Positions 26,709-35,065 of a stretch of DNA of 64,000 nucleotides are shown here, piece after piece (position 1 is the stretch's first letter; each line of letters opens with the position of its first letter). Origin of the DNA: Bradyrhizobium archetypum. Lineage in GTDB: Bacteria; Pseudomonadota; Alphaproteobacteria; Rhizobiales; Xanthobacteraceae. The stretch lies in contig NZ_JAAVLW010000002.1 in assembly GCF_013114835.1 (NCBI RefSeq), positions 682,001 through 746,000 on the forward strand, given 5' to 3'. The notes under the pieces were generated by a model. That model saw only the letters and a program-made list of their open reading frames with translations. It had not been told where the DNA came from and ran no database searches. The position numbers were made by a program, and so were the translations under genes.

Positions 26709-26732
26709 CGATATCTCGGAACTGTCGTCCGA

Positions 26733-27350
26733 TCAGCGCGAATAGAATTCGACGATCAGATGCGGCTCCATCTGCACTGCGAACGGCACGTCCGACAGCG
26801 CCGGAATGCGGGTGAACTTCGCCGTCATCTTGGAGTGATCGGCCTCGATGAAGTCGGGCACGTCGCGCTCGGCGAGCTGGCTTGCTTCCAGAACGGGAGT
26901 GAGCTGCTTGGAGGACTCCTTGACCTCGACGACGTCGCCGGGCCTGAGCTTATAGCTCGGAATATTGACGCGGCGGCCGTTCACCTTGATGTGGCCGTGG
27001 TTGATGAACTGGCGCGCGGCAAACATCGTGGCGACGAACTTGGCGCGATAGACCACGGTGTCGAGGCGGCGCTCCAACAGGCCGATCAGGTTCTCACCGG
27101 TGTCGCCCTTCATCCGGCCGGCCTCGACATAGATGCCGTGGAACTGACGCTCGGAAATGTTGGCGTAGTAACCTTTGAGCTTCTGCTTGGCGCGGAGCTG
27201 GACGCCGAAGTCGGACAGCTTGCCCTTGCGGCGCTGGCCGTGCTGGCCGGGGCCGTATTCACGGCGGTTCACGGGGCTCTTCGGGCGGCCCCAGATATTC
27301 TGGCCCATCCGGCGATCGATCTTGTATTTCGCCTCACTGCGCTTTGTCAT
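26733..27350 (-). CDS. rpsD: 30S ribosomal protein S4
   Basis: 205-residue primary rRNA-binding protein of the small subunit. [20 protein letters not shown] starts the alphaproteobacterial form, and the S4 RNA-binding domain is [46 protein letters not shown]. The start at 27350 has AGAGGA upstream. The frame runs open for another 89 codons upstream, but that stretch is a leader and not S4. A consensus promoter lies about 150 bp upstream and a terminator follows, so it is a single-gene unit. Confidence 0.98.
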   Translation of the reverse strand: MTKRSEAKYKIDRRMGQNIWGRPKSPVNRREYGPGQHGQRRKGKLSDFGVQLRAKQKLKGYYANISERQFHGIYVEAGRMKGDTGENLIGLLERRLDTVVYRAKFVATMFAARQFINHGHIKVNGRRVNIPSYKLRPGDVVEVKESSKQLTPVLEASQLAERDVPDFIEADHSKMTAKFTRIPALSDVPFAVQMEPHLIVEFYSR

Positions 27351-27501
27351 CGCGTCCTCTGCATAAGAGTTTGAGTTTTGAGGAAACGCGCCCTCCTGTG
27401 CACCGGCTAGGCCGGGGCCGACAGGTCCGCCTCGAAAGCTCGGGGAGGACCACGGGTCGCGAAACGCATCGCGGGCCGAAACCGGCCCGCGAGCAAGCGG
27501 G

Positions 27502-27530
27502 TTCTTAGGGAGAAACCGCGGTTGTGTCAA
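27502..27530 (-). promoter_or_regulatory. Housekeeping sigma-70-type promoter for rpsD
   Basis: On the minus strand TTGACA (27525-27530), 17 bases, TAAGAA (27502-27507). The leader of about 145 bases down to the rpsD ATG is GC-rich and holds the stem GCGGGCC/GGCCCGC near 27480, a possible site for autoregulation by S4. Confidence 0.7.
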
Positions 27531-27558
27531 TGAAAAGGGGCCTCTTCGAGAAGGCACT

Positions 27559-27674
27559 GTCATTCCGGGATGGTCCGCAGCACGAGACCCGGAATCTCGA
27601 GATTCCCAGGGGCGCAATTGCGCACCATAGTTTCGTGGCGCCCCGGAATGACCGGCTAAAAGTTCGGAATGACG
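27559..27674. repeat. Dispersed palindromic repeat, family B, with extra right-arm fragment
   Basis: Left arm TGTCATTCCGGGATGGTCCG, central CCCGGAATCTCGAGATTCCC, a GCGCAATTGCGCACC insert and right arm CCCCGGAATGACC. A second right-arm piece (GGAATGACGG) follows to about 27674, as if two elements collided. Confidence 0.8.
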
Positions 27675-27686
27675 GCCTGTAGGCCG

Positions 27687-28466
27687 TCAGGTCGCGACCG
27701 CCCGGACCGGTTTGGGCTCAGTTTGCTGCCGGTTTGCGCGCAATTCGGCGGCAATCTCCCCGTTCAGCACCTGTTCCAGCCGGCTCAGGGCCTTGGCCAT
27801 GGGGGCGGCGTCGGTAACCCGGTGGTCCCAGCGCAGCACCACGTCGATGGTCTGGTCGGGCTTTTCCACCCCGTAGCTCAGGACAAAGGGCCCCGGGCTG
27901 ATGGCATGGAGCTGCCCGGCACCATAGGCGGCCACCGAGGTCACGCCGAAACTGCCGAAATAATTAGCCCGCTGGCGGCCGAAATTGAGGCCGATCGCCC
28001 AGAACAGGCGGCGCAGGGGCAGCGCGAGGCGGGTGGTGCGCAGGATCTTGCGGAACGCCGGCACCTCGTTGATCGGCGCCGTTTTGGCATGCCGGATCAG
28101 GGCGTCGACCTCGGCTAACGACATTTCATCGGGTGCTGTGACCTTTTGCGGCAGCACACAGTCCTGGTCGTCCTCGACCCGGGCGATCGCCACCATCGCG
28201 ACGCTGCGCGGCAGCTCGTAGAAAGCCGGCAGTGGCCATTTGACGTAGAGGGTGCGCAGGATCGGCTGTTCCTTCGCGACCAGCGCGAACGCCTTGGCGA
28301 AGATCGCGGCCCAGCCCGGCCGTTGGACGGCTTGCGCACGGGCCTCCAAGAGGCCGCGGAGATGCAGGGGGCGGCTCAACGAGACAAAGGGCACGCGGAT
28401 CGAGGCGTGCATGAGGTCGGCGACGAGGCGGCGCGGCAGTGTGATTTTTCGAACCGTTCCGCGCAT
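27687..28466 (-). CDS. 2-oxoacid dehydrogenase acyltransferase-fold protein (E2-like catalytic domain)
   Basis: 259 residues resembling the trimer-forming catalytic domain of E2 acyltransferases, without lipoyl or peripheral-subunit domains. The C-terminal DVVLRWDHRVTDAAPM corresponds to the E2 active-site motif DHRxxDG (His and Asp kept, Gly replaced by Ala). IRVPFVSLSRPLHL is the expected first strand. Stand-alone proteins of this type occur in Bradyrhizobium; the acyl acceptor is unknown. ATG 28466 is preferred over 28496. Confidence 0.8.
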   Translation of the reverse strand: MRGTVRKITLPRRLVADLMHASIRVPFVSLSRPLHLRGLLEARAQAVQRPGWAAIFAKAFALVAKEQPILRTLYVKWPLPAFYELPRSVAMVAIARVEDDQDCVLPQKVTAPDEMSLAEVDALIRHAKTAPINEVPAFRKILRTTRLALPLRRLFWAIGLNFGRQRANYFGSFGVTSVAAYGAGQLHAISPGPFVLSYGVEKPDQTIDVVLRWDHRVTDAAPMAKALSRLEQVLNGEIAAELRANRQQTEPKPVRAVAT

Positions 28467-28542
28467 CGCTCCGCCCGGGTTTCCGAAGGTAGGCAAATCA
28501 GAAAGCCGGCAGGCCGCTTCGGCAACCCGCCAAGCCTCTCAT

Positions 28543-29466
28543 CTAGCACGAACAAGGCGTTTTGACGCCAGAAGGTTCGCACCCCGAGCGGCCAATGTCG
28601 GTGGCGTGGCCGTCGCAGACGACGTAAAACCCCAAGGACTGTGAAGGGCTTGCCGCCCTCTCGACACCTATCGCTTGATCCCCTTCAAAACTCGCCGCGA
28701 TGCCGCGCTGGAACAGCGACCAGTCGAAGCCGAGCGCCAGCGCCACGTAACCGCGCGCGATCATCGCATTGGCCTGCTCGGCGGTGCGGGCGACGCCGCC
28801 GATCGGCACGCCGCTTTTAAGGATGCCTTCCTCGGCCCGCTTCATCAGCGCGACCACCTCGGGATCGTCGGGCAGGCCGCGCTTGTCGATGGAGGTGGCG
28901 AGGTCGCCGGGGCCGATCACCGCGAGGTCGATGCCAGGCGTTGCCATGATCTCGTCGATGCGGTTCACCGCCTCGACATGCTCGATGGTGATCATGCAGA
29001 TCATGTCGTCGTCGGCGCCCGACATGTAGTCCGGCATCGAGACGCCCCAGCGGAACGGGGCGTGGAACGGGCCCCACAGCCGGTCGCCCTTCGGCGGATA
29101 GCGCACGCTGCGCACGGCCTTTTCGGCGTCTTCACGGCTGCAGATCATCGGAAAATTGATGCCGAGCGCGCCGAGATCCATCGGCGCTTTCGCAAGCCAC
29201 GGTTCGTTGGCCGCGATCCGCACCATCGGCACGCAAGGCGTGCCTGATGTCGCTGTAATCATCGCATGGGCCGAGCCGAGATCGATCGGCCCATGCTCGA
29301 GATCGATGATGATCCAGTCGATCCCGCAACGGCCCATGATCTGCACGGTCTGGATCGAGGGAATGGTCGCGATCGCGCCGAAGGTCGGCCGTCCCTCGCG
29401 CCATAATTGGCGGAGACGGTTGAGCGGCGCAGGCTTCTCGGAGGTCACGGCGGGAAACTCCCTCAT
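28543..29466 (-). CDS. HpcH/HpaI-family class II aldolase
   Basis: 307 residues. A metal-dependent pyruvate-type aldolase of the HpcH/HpaI/citrate lyase family: LREGRPTFGAIATIPS-like start, DWIIIDLEHGPIDLG (metal/catalytic loop), RWGVSMPDYM and IEHVEAVNRIDEI-PGIDLAVIGPGDLA with the second metal ligand region. Family members cleave 4-hydroxy-2-oxoacids from aromatic degradation or act on other sugars and acids. The core ends near residue 265 (ALGFDWSLFQRGIAAS); the last 40 residues, with several Cys, are not family-like and look like read-through of a lost stop. Confidence 0.88.
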   Translation of the reverse strand: MREFPAVTSEKPAPLNRLRQLWREGRPTFGAIATIPSIQTVQIMGRCGIDWIIIDLEHGPIDLGSAHAMITATSGTPCVPMVRIAANEPWLAKAPMDLGALGINFPMICSREDAEKAVRSVRYPPKGDRLWGPFHAPFRWGVSMPDYMSGADDDMICMITIEHVEAVNRIDEIMATPGIDLAVIGPGDLATSIDKRGLPDDPEVVALMKRAEEGILKSGVPIGGVARTAEQANAMIARGYVALALGFDWSLFQRGIAASFEGDQAIGVERAASPSQSLGFYVVCDGHATDIGRSGCEPSGVKTPCSC

Positions 29467-29544
29467 GAAATGATCGATGAAAAATAAGCGGCCGGCCTCC
29501 TTGCAGACATCAAACCGATGGTCAGTCGGCGATCAGGTTAGCGC

Positions 29545-30330
29545 CTACGCCGGCACGCGGCCGCCGAAAAACGGCATCAGTGCGCGGCTCAGCGTGTGCG
29601 GACGCTGGGAGGTAAATATCATCTCGGCGCCGGCGTGGCTTTCGCGGCCGGGCGAGCCGAGCAGGGCGGAGACGCGCCGGGCGATCGCGGGCGCCGGATC
29701 GATCCAGTCGACCGGCCACGGCGCAAGCCGCATCAGGCGCTCGAGCAGCAGCGGATAGTGGGTGCAGGCCAGCACGATGGTGTCGGTGCGATCCTCGCCA
29801 CTGCCGACAAAGCAGGGGGCGAGCTCCGCCGCAATATCCTCGTCACGGACGTCATCGCCGCTGAGGGCGGATTCGGCGAGAGAGGCGAGTTCGGCGGATC
29901 CCACCAGCGTCACTTCGCAGCCTTGCGCAAAATCCTCGATCAGGCGCTTGGTGTATTCGCGCTTTACCGTGCCCTTGGTACCGAGCACCGAGACGCGCTT
30001 GGTCTTGGAGGCGGCGCAGGCCGGCTTGATCGCCGGTACGGTGCCAACGAACGGCACGCTATAGGTGCTGCGCAGATGCGACATCACGAGCGTGGATGCG
30101 GTGTTGCAGGCGATCACCACCAGCGCGGGGGCGTGGCGCGCGATCAACTCGCCGATCAGCGGCACCACGCGGGCAATGATCTGCTCCTCGCTGTGATGGC
30201 CGTAGGGAAAGAACGCGTCGTCGGCGACATAGACGTAATGCGCATCGGGCCGGGCGCCCACGATCTCGCGCAGGACCGAGAGGCCGCCGAGGCCGGAGTC
30301 GAAGACGAGAATTTTAGGCGGGGACGACAC
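29545..30330 (-). CDS. murI: Glutamate racemase
   Basis: 261-residue cytosolic enzyme supplying D-glutamate for peptidoglycan. ILVFDSGLGGLSVLREI is the N-terminal signature. The two catalytic cysteines lie in VVIACNTAS and IVLACTHYP, and FPYGHHSEEQI is the substrate loop. Length is normal. It is the last of three minus-strand genes but spaced apart from them. Confidence 0.96.
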   Translation of the reverse strand: MSSPPKILVFDSGLGGLSVLREIVGARPDAHYVYVADDAFFPYGHHSEEQIIARVVPLIGELIARHAPALVVIACNTASTLVMSHLRSTYSVPFVGTVPAIKPACAASKTKRVSVLGTKGTVKREYTKRLIEDFAQGCEVTLVGSAELASLAESALSGDDVRDEDIAAELAPCFVGSGEDRTDTIVLACTHYPLLLERLMRLAPWPVDWIDPAPAIARRVSALLGSPGRESHAGAEMIFTSQRPHTLSRALMPFFGGRVPA

Positions 30331-30641
30331 GCTGCGAGCCTAGCCGATCTGCGGTTACCGTTAGGTTGCTTCGAGGGTGCCGGCGGGGTCATGGAGTTGT
30401 CGACGGCGATTTTGGCGATTTGGAATGATTTAAACGGGCTTGGCAAGGCCGGAAAACTGCCGGGACCGCTCGTCCAAGACCTTCCACAGGCGGGGTGGAC
30501 CGAACTGCGAAACGGAAGTCCTGCCAAGTGCTTACGCCGTTTAGAAGTCCTCCAATTTGGAATGGCGTTTTGCCCCTTCACGCCTGGCGTTCCGCCAGCG
30601 TATGCAACGCCGGATAACGCCAGCCATATGGAAAATCCAGC
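30331..30641. other. Intergenic region before the iron-uptake genes
   Basis: 311 bp between divergent murI and the cupredoxin gene. It contains a TTTAGAA motif (30540-30546) discussed separately. No terminator, repeat or convincing small gene was seen. Confidence 0.5.
30540..30556 (+). promoter_or_regulatory. Possible Irr/ICE-like iron-control element
   Basis: TTTAGAA followed after three bases by CTCCAAT, an imperfect partner half. Rhizobial iron control elements bound by Irr contain a TTTAGAA-type half-site with an inverted second half. Only one half matches well here, but the downstream genes are an iron-uptake pair. Confidence 0.35.
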
Positions 30642-30992
30642 ATGTCTTTCTCGCGTCCGCTTTCGAAGCTCACCCTGTTCGCCGCCATCGCGCTTGTTTC
30701 AGCCGCCGGCGCAGCCAGCGCGCAGAGCGCGACCGAAATTCAGCTCAGCTACAAGGACAAGAAGTTCGATCCGGCCGAGATCAGCGCCCCCGCCAATACA
30801 CCAATCGTGATCAAGCTGAAGAATCTCGATGCCAAGGCGATGGAATTCGAAAGCAAGACCTTGAAGGTGGAGAAGGTGGTCGCCGGCTCCACCGATGCGA
30901 CCATCAATGTCCGCGCGCAGAAGCCGGGCCGCTATGAATTCTTCGACGAATATAACGAGAAGGTGGCCCGCGGCGCATTGGTCGTGAAATAG
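30642..30992 (+). CDS. Periplasmic cupredoxin-domain protein of an iron-uptake system
   Basis: 116 residues with a signal peptide (LTLFAAIALVSAAGAASAQ). The mature part is a cupredoxin-like beta-sandwich (EIQLSYKDKKFDPAEISAPANTPIVIKLKN, then YEFFDEYNEKVARG). Typical blue-copper Cys/His ligands are absent; the acidic and Met positions (KAMEFESKTL) resemble EfeO-type Cup domains. It lies 17 bp before an FTR1 permease gene, so it probably feeds or oxidises iron for the permease in the periplasm. Confidence 0.88.
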   Translation: MSFSRPLSKLTLFAAIALVSAAGAASAQSATEIQLSYKDKKFDPAEISAPANTPIVIKLKNLDAKAMEFESKTLKVEKVVAGSTDATINVRAQKPGRYEFFDEYNEKVARGALVVK

Positions 30993-31009
30993 AAAGAACA
31001 AAGCCGATC

Positions 31010-31843
31010 GTGATTGCCGCACTGATCATCGTATTCCGTGAAGTCTTCGAGGCCGGTCTGATCATCGGCATCGTGCTGGCGGTCACGCGCACGGTGCCGC
31101 ACCGCAACGGCTGGATCGCCGGTGGCGTGCTCGCAGGCGTGCTGGCGGCTTGCCTGGTCGCCGTCTTCGCGGGCGCATTGTCGAACCTGTTTGCCGGCAT
31201 GGGGCAGGAGGTCTTCAACGCGGCCATCCTCGCGCTCGCTGTGGTGATGCTCACCTGGCACAATGTCTGGATGGCCCGCCACGGCAAGGAGCTTGCGGGC
31301 GAGTTGCGCGCCGCGGGTCAGGCGGTGGTCACAGGCGAGAAATCGCTGCTGGCACTTGCAATCGTGGTCGGCGTTGCCGTGCTGCGCGAGGGCAGCGAGG
31401 TCGTGCTGTTCCTCTACGGCGTGCTGGCGACCGGCAGCGACACGACATGGGGCGTGGCGCTGGGCGGTTTCGCCGGACTGGTGCTCGGCGCGCTGGTCTG
31501 CTGGCTGACTTATGTCGGGCTGCTCAGGATCCCGCCGCGTGCGCTGTTCACGACCACGACCGTGCTGATCGCGCTGCTTGCGGCCGGCATGGCGGCGCAG
31601 GCGACGGCGTTCCTCGAGCGGGCGAACTGGCTGACCGCGCTCGACAGCGTGGTCTGGGATTCGAGCTGGCTGCTTTCCGACTCAAGCCTGCTCGGCAAGG
31701 CGCTGCACACGCTGATCGGCTACACCGATCAGCCGACCGCGATGCAACTCACCGTCTATCTGGCGATCCTCGCCGTGACCTTTGTGCTGATGCGCCTCTA
31801 CGGAGCGCCGGCGAAGACAGCAACGCCCGCGCCGGCGGAATAA
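31010..31843 (+). CDS. FTR1-family iron permease
   Basis: 277-residue membrane protein with seven helices, of the FTR1/EfeU family that carries iron, often ferric or after oxidation of ferrous iron. Both family motifs are present: FREVFEAGLIIG near residue 10 and VLREGSEVVLFLYG near residue 125 (REGxE). It starts with GTG, 17 bp after the cupredoxin gene, so the two form an operon. No EfeB-like peroxidase is present. Confidence 0.94.
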   Translation: MIAALIIVFREVFEAGLIIGIVLAVTRTVPHRNGWIAGGVLAGVLAACLVAVFAGALSNLFAGMGQEVFNAAILALAVVMLTWHNVWMARHGKELAGELRAAGQAVVTGEKSLLALAIVVGVAVLREGSEVVLFLYGVLATGSDTTWGVALGGFAGLVLGALVCWLTYVGLLRIPPRALFTTTTVLIALLAAGMAAQATAFLERANWLTALDSVVWDSSWLLSDSSLLGKALHTLIGYTDQPTAMQLTVYLAILAVTFVLMRLYGAPAKTATPAPAE

Positions 31844-33151
31844 TCAGCTCTCGCCGAACACCCGCCTGAAGATCGTGTCGACGTGCTTGAAGTGATAGCC
31901 GAGGTCGAACTGCTCCTCGATTTCGGCATCGGTCAGGTGCTTCTTTACGTCCGCGTCTTTCTTGAGCAGCGTCTGGAAGTCGCCTTCGCCGCGCCAGACC
32001 GGCATGGCGTTACGCTGGACGTATTTATAGGCGTCCTCGCGGCTGGCGCCCTTCTGCGTCAGCGCGATCAGGAGCCGCTGCGAATGCACGAGCCCGCCGA
32101 GGCGTTCGAGGTTCTTTTGCATGTTGGCGGGATAGATCAGGAGCTTGTCGATCAGGCCGGCAAGCCGCATCAGCGCGAAATCGAGCGTCACGGTGGCATC
32201 GGGCCCGATCATGCGTTCGGCGGAAGAGTGCGAGATGTCGCGCTCGTGCCAGAGCGCGACATTCTCCAGCGCCGGCGTCACGTAGGCCCGCACCATGCGC
32301 GACAGGCCCGTGAGGTTTTCCGACAGCACCGGATTGCGCTTGTGCGGCATCGCCGACGAGCCCTTCTGGCCTTCGGAGAAGAATTCCTCGGCTTCCAGCA
32401 CCTCGGTGCGTTGCAGATGGCGGATTTCGATGGCGAGCCGCTCCACGGAAGAGGCGATCACGCCAAGCGTGGCAAAATACATCGCATGGCGGTCGCGCGG
32501 GATCACCTGGGTCGAGATCGGTTCGGGCTCAAGCCCCATCGCCTTGGCAACATGCGCTTCGACGCGCGGATCGATCTGCGCAAAGGTGCCGACGGCGCCC
32601 GAGATCGCGCAGGTCGCGACTTCCTTGCGTGCGGCGACCAGGCGCTCGCGGGCGCGGGAAAATTCCGCATGGGCGTAAGCCAGCTTGAGCCCGAACGTCA
32701 CCGGCTCGGCATGGATGCCGTGGGAGCGGCCGATGGTCGGCGTCATCTTGTGCTCAAAGGCGCGCTTCTTCAGCGCGGCCAGAACCTTGTCGATATCCGA
32801 GATCAACAGGTCCGCGGCGCGGGTGAGCTGCACGTTCAGGCAGGTGTCGAGTACGTCGGAGGAGGTCATGCCCTGGTGGACGAAGCGCGCCTCGGGGCCG
32901 ACGATTTCGGCCAGATGGGTCAGGAAGGCGATGACGTCATGCTTGGTCTCGCGCTCGATTTCGTCGATCCGCGCCACGTCGAAGGTAGCGTCCTTGGCCT
33001 TGGCCCATATCGTCCTGGCGGCTTCCTTGGGGATCACGCCGAGTTCCGCCAGCGCGTCCGCCGCATGCGCCTCGATCTCAAACCAGATCTTGAAGCGGGT
33101 CTGCGGCTCCCAGATGGAGGCCATTTCCGGGCGGGTATAGCGGGGGATCAT
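31844..33151 (-). CDS. purB: Adenylosuccinate lyase
   Basis: 435-residue lyase acting twice in purine synthesis: SAICAR to AICAR, and adenylosuccinate to AMP, each releasing fumarate. IPRYTRPEMASIWE starts the protein, VHQGMTSSDVLDT is the substrate loop with its His, and the fumarase/aspartase superfamily signature is GSSAMPHKRNPVLSEN (catalytic Ser loop). Its stop codon touches that of the convergent FTR1 gene. Confidence 0.98.
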   Translation of the reverse strand: MIPRYTRPEMASIWEPQTRFKIWFEIEAHAADALAELGVIPKEAARTIWAKAKDATFDVARIDEIERETKHDVIAFLTHLAEIVGPEARFVHQGMTSSDVLDTCLNVQLTRAADLLISDIDKVLAALKKRAFEHKMTPTIGRSHGIHAEPVTFGLKLAYAHAEFSRARERLVAARKEVATCAISGAVGTFAQIDPRVEAHVAKAMGLEPEPISTQVIPRDRHAMYFATLGVIASSVERLAIEIRHLQRTEVLEAEEFFSEGQKGSSAMPHKRNPVLSENLTGLSRMVRAYVTPALENVALWHERDISHSSAERMIGPDATVTLDFALMRLAGLIDKLLIYPANMQKNLERLGGLVHSQRLLIALTQKGASREDAYKYVQRNAMPVWRGEGDFQTLLKKDADVKKHLTDAEIEEQFDLGYHFKHVDTIFRRVFGES

Positions 33152-33315
33152 CGAAAACTCCGGACGAGCAGGGGCGGGCGCGAGGCTGTCCCCGGCCGAT
33201 TGGTTTTACGCCGCGCTTTAGCAAATCGGGCCGGGAGAGGCCACCCATACGGGGCGGTCGAGACGGGAAAACCGGGTACTCCGGGCAGGGCGCATAGCCG
33301 CCCGAGCGGCCGCCG

Positions 33316-33612
33316 CTACAGGCTGGCCAATCCGCACTCCACGGCCAGCCGGACAAGCTGGGCGTCCGTCCGCATGCCGGTCTTGGTCTTGATCAGGTAG
33401 TGGTAGTTCTGCACGATCTTCATGCTGAGATTGAGGTTTGCGGCGATCTGTTCCGTGGTCGCGCCGGCCGCCAGTTGCCTTAGGATCTCGATCTCGCGTT
33501 CTCTCAACTGATCGAGCACCGAGGCCGAAGGGGAGAGGCTTTCCATCGCCAGCACGCGGGCGATGTCGTCGCTGATCGCCTGCTCGCCGCGGACGATCGA
33601 ACGGATCGATTG
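33316..33612 (-). pseudogene. 5'-truncated LuxR-family response regulator (HTH remnant)
   Basis: Only the C-terminal part survives: a linker (SIRSIVRGEQAISDDIARVL) and a complete LuxR/GerE helix-turn-helix (LREREIEILRQLAAGATTEQIAANLNLSMKIVQNYHYLIKTK), ending VECGLASL. The receiver domain is missing. Upstream of about 33612 the sequence belongs, on the opposite strand, to another gene, so a deletion appears to have fused two divergent genes at their 5' ends. Any protein made would start at an internal codon. It could still bind DNA but is probably dead. Confidence 0.75.
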
Positions 33613-34138
33613 CAAGGCCGAGTTCATCATCACCATGGACTGGCCCGACAACCACCCTGATGACCTCGACCTGTTCGTGCAGGACCCCGCCGGCAACATC
33701 GCCTGGTATCGCCGCCGCGAGGCCGGATTCCTCACGCTCGACCGCGACGACCGTGGCGGCGCCAACGATTTCATCGTCGTCAACGGCAAGAAAATTCCTT
33801 CGCCGATCCGGGAGGAGATCGTCACCCTGCGTGGCATCGTCCCGGGCGAATACACTGTCAACGTCTCGCACTTTCAGGCCACGACCGGCCAGCCCGTCGA
33901 GGTGAATGTGAAGGTCCAGAAGCTCAATCCGACCGCGCAGGTGATCTTCGACAACAAGCTGACGGTCGACCATACCGGCCACGAAAAGACCGCGCTACGC
34001 TTCTGGCTCGATGCCAAAGGCAAGGTGGTCGACGTCCAGCAGCGGCACAAATCGCTGATGGAGACGTTCCGCAACGTCCGCGCCAATGGCGCGGACATCG
34101 ATCCGAAAACCGGCGTCCGGATGCCGCGCCGTGAATAG
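33611..34138 (+). pseudogene. 5'-truncated gene, unknown family (predicted membrane-anchored beta protein)
   Basis: About 175 residues remain, beginning KAEFIITMDWPDNHPDDLDLFVQDP. The acidic DxDxDL segment and the beta-rich pattern (GNIAWYRR, GEYTVNVSHFQATTG) suggest a beta-sandwich. Intact members known to me from Bradyrhizobium start with a membrane anchor of about 35-45 residues that is missing here; this comparison is from memory. The reading frame after the junction is intact to the stop at 34138, which overlaps the next gene (GTG 34131). Confidence 0.65.
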
Positions 34139-34718
34139 CCTGCAATCGGTCGTCCTCATCCTCTCCATCAGCTACGCGCTGATCGGCGCGCTGCTCTTGA
34201 TCGTGCTGGTCTATGCGCGGCTGCCGTGGCAGGCCAAGCCGCGGTGGTCGTGACCAGCGCGTTCTACATTGCGAGCTTCGTCGGCGCGCGCGGGCTGCTG
34301 GGCTGGGCGACCATCGACCGGCTGCCGGCCAGCTTCAAGCTGCTGCAGGTCCGTATCGTGGAGCCGCATTCGCTGGAGGGCATCCGGGCTCGATCTATCT
34401 CTGGGTCGAGGCACTCGATGACGGCAATCGGCCGAGCGGCGTCCCGCGGGCCTACCGCCTGGCATATACCGATAGCCGCGCGCAAAAGACCGACAAGGCG
34501 GCTTCCGAGATCGCCGCCGGCCGGCCGCAGGGCGGCCGCGCCGCCGATTTTGGCGGTGGCGGGGGCAACCTGCTTCAGCCGCCCGTGAGTACATCCTGGA
34601 CACGTCGGGCGGCGACCCCTCGACCGGCGGCGGATTGGTCGCGGCACCCCGCGACGGCGACGGGGTGTCGTTTACCCCGCTGCTGGCGCCGCGAATGCCG
34701 CCGAAGGACGAGCAGTAG
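34131..34718 (+). pseudogene. Frameshifted membrane-associated protein gene (three 1-base losses)
   Basis: Reading across three frames gives one plausible protein. It starts NSLQSVVLILSISYALIGALLLIVLVYARLPWQAK (membrane helix), continues VVVTSAFYIASFVGARGLLGW, then GSIYLWVEALDDGNRPSGVPRAYRL, and ends YILDTSGGDPSTGGG to RMPPKDEQ. Frame changes occur near 34245, 34385 and 34580. Each needs one missing base, and the three together restore the frame. It begins inside the preceding truncated gene, so the two were once an operon. Either it is decaying with its neighbours or these are sequencing indels in GC-rich stretches. Confidence 0.72.
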
Positions 34719-34776
34719 CGTTTAGGCAAGGGCACCAGGGCGCCCTGAGTTGCTTCGTCACTCACGGATTATTGAA

Positions 34777-34815
34777 TGACAGATATTGAAATCTGTCAGC
34801 GAGACATGCTATATT
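34777..34815 (+). promoter_or_regulatory. Promoter with overlapping palindromic operator (TetR-type)
   Basis: A perfect inverted repeat TGACAGAT-N6-ATCTGTCA (34777-34798) overlaps the -35 TTGAAA (34786-34791). The -10 TATATT (34810-34815) follows after 18 bases. A repressor bound to the palindrome would block this promoter. The nearest regulator is the TetR gene at 35066, so autoregulation is likely. Confidence 0.68.
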
Positions 34816-34890
34816 CATTGCCGACGCCGGTACTCGGGCGTCACCCGGCTCGTTGGCTCTGGGGCCGGGGACTTGCAAAGGACTACCCTT

Positions 34891-35001
34891 ATGACGACCC
34901 ATCTCATTCATCTGGCCGCCCAGATCCAGCGCTGGCTGGACCAGAGCGTCGCCCGCCATCTGGCTGCCCAGGCCGAGCGGCTGGAGCCGGCAAAACATTG
35001 A
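34891..35001 (+). CDS. Small 36-residue protein upstream of tetR
   Basis: Opens MTTHLIHLAAQIQRWLDQSV and continues as one amphipathic helix rich in Ala, His and Gln, ending LEPAKH. AAAGGA lies 8 bases before the ATG, and the gene sits behind the palindrome-controlled promoter and 64 bp before tetR. It has no membrane segment. I do not recognise it; it may be a small effector, a partner of the regulator, or a leader peptide. Confidence 0.55.
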   Translation: MTTHLIHLAAQIQRWLDQSVARHLAAQAERLEPAKH

Positions 35002-35065
35002 TCTCGCCTAGGGCGCTGCACGGGGATTAAATGACCACCCATCCGATCGTTTCGCAGGTGTGCGC

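Noticed and set aside
25386..27374. A 662-codon plus-strand open frame spanning threonine aldolase and rpsD
   Set aside because: Both minus-strand genes are certain; the plus frame crosses a repeat and a terminator and has no recognisable domain.
31883..33400. A 505-codon plus-strand open frame opposite purB
   Set aside because: Antisense to an unmistakable adenylosuccinate lyase and without protein-like features.
33316..33861. Full-length minus-strand LuxR protein starting at 33861
   Set aside because: The part before about 33612 is antisense to the beta-rich gene and has no receiver features, so only the C-terminal remnant is real.
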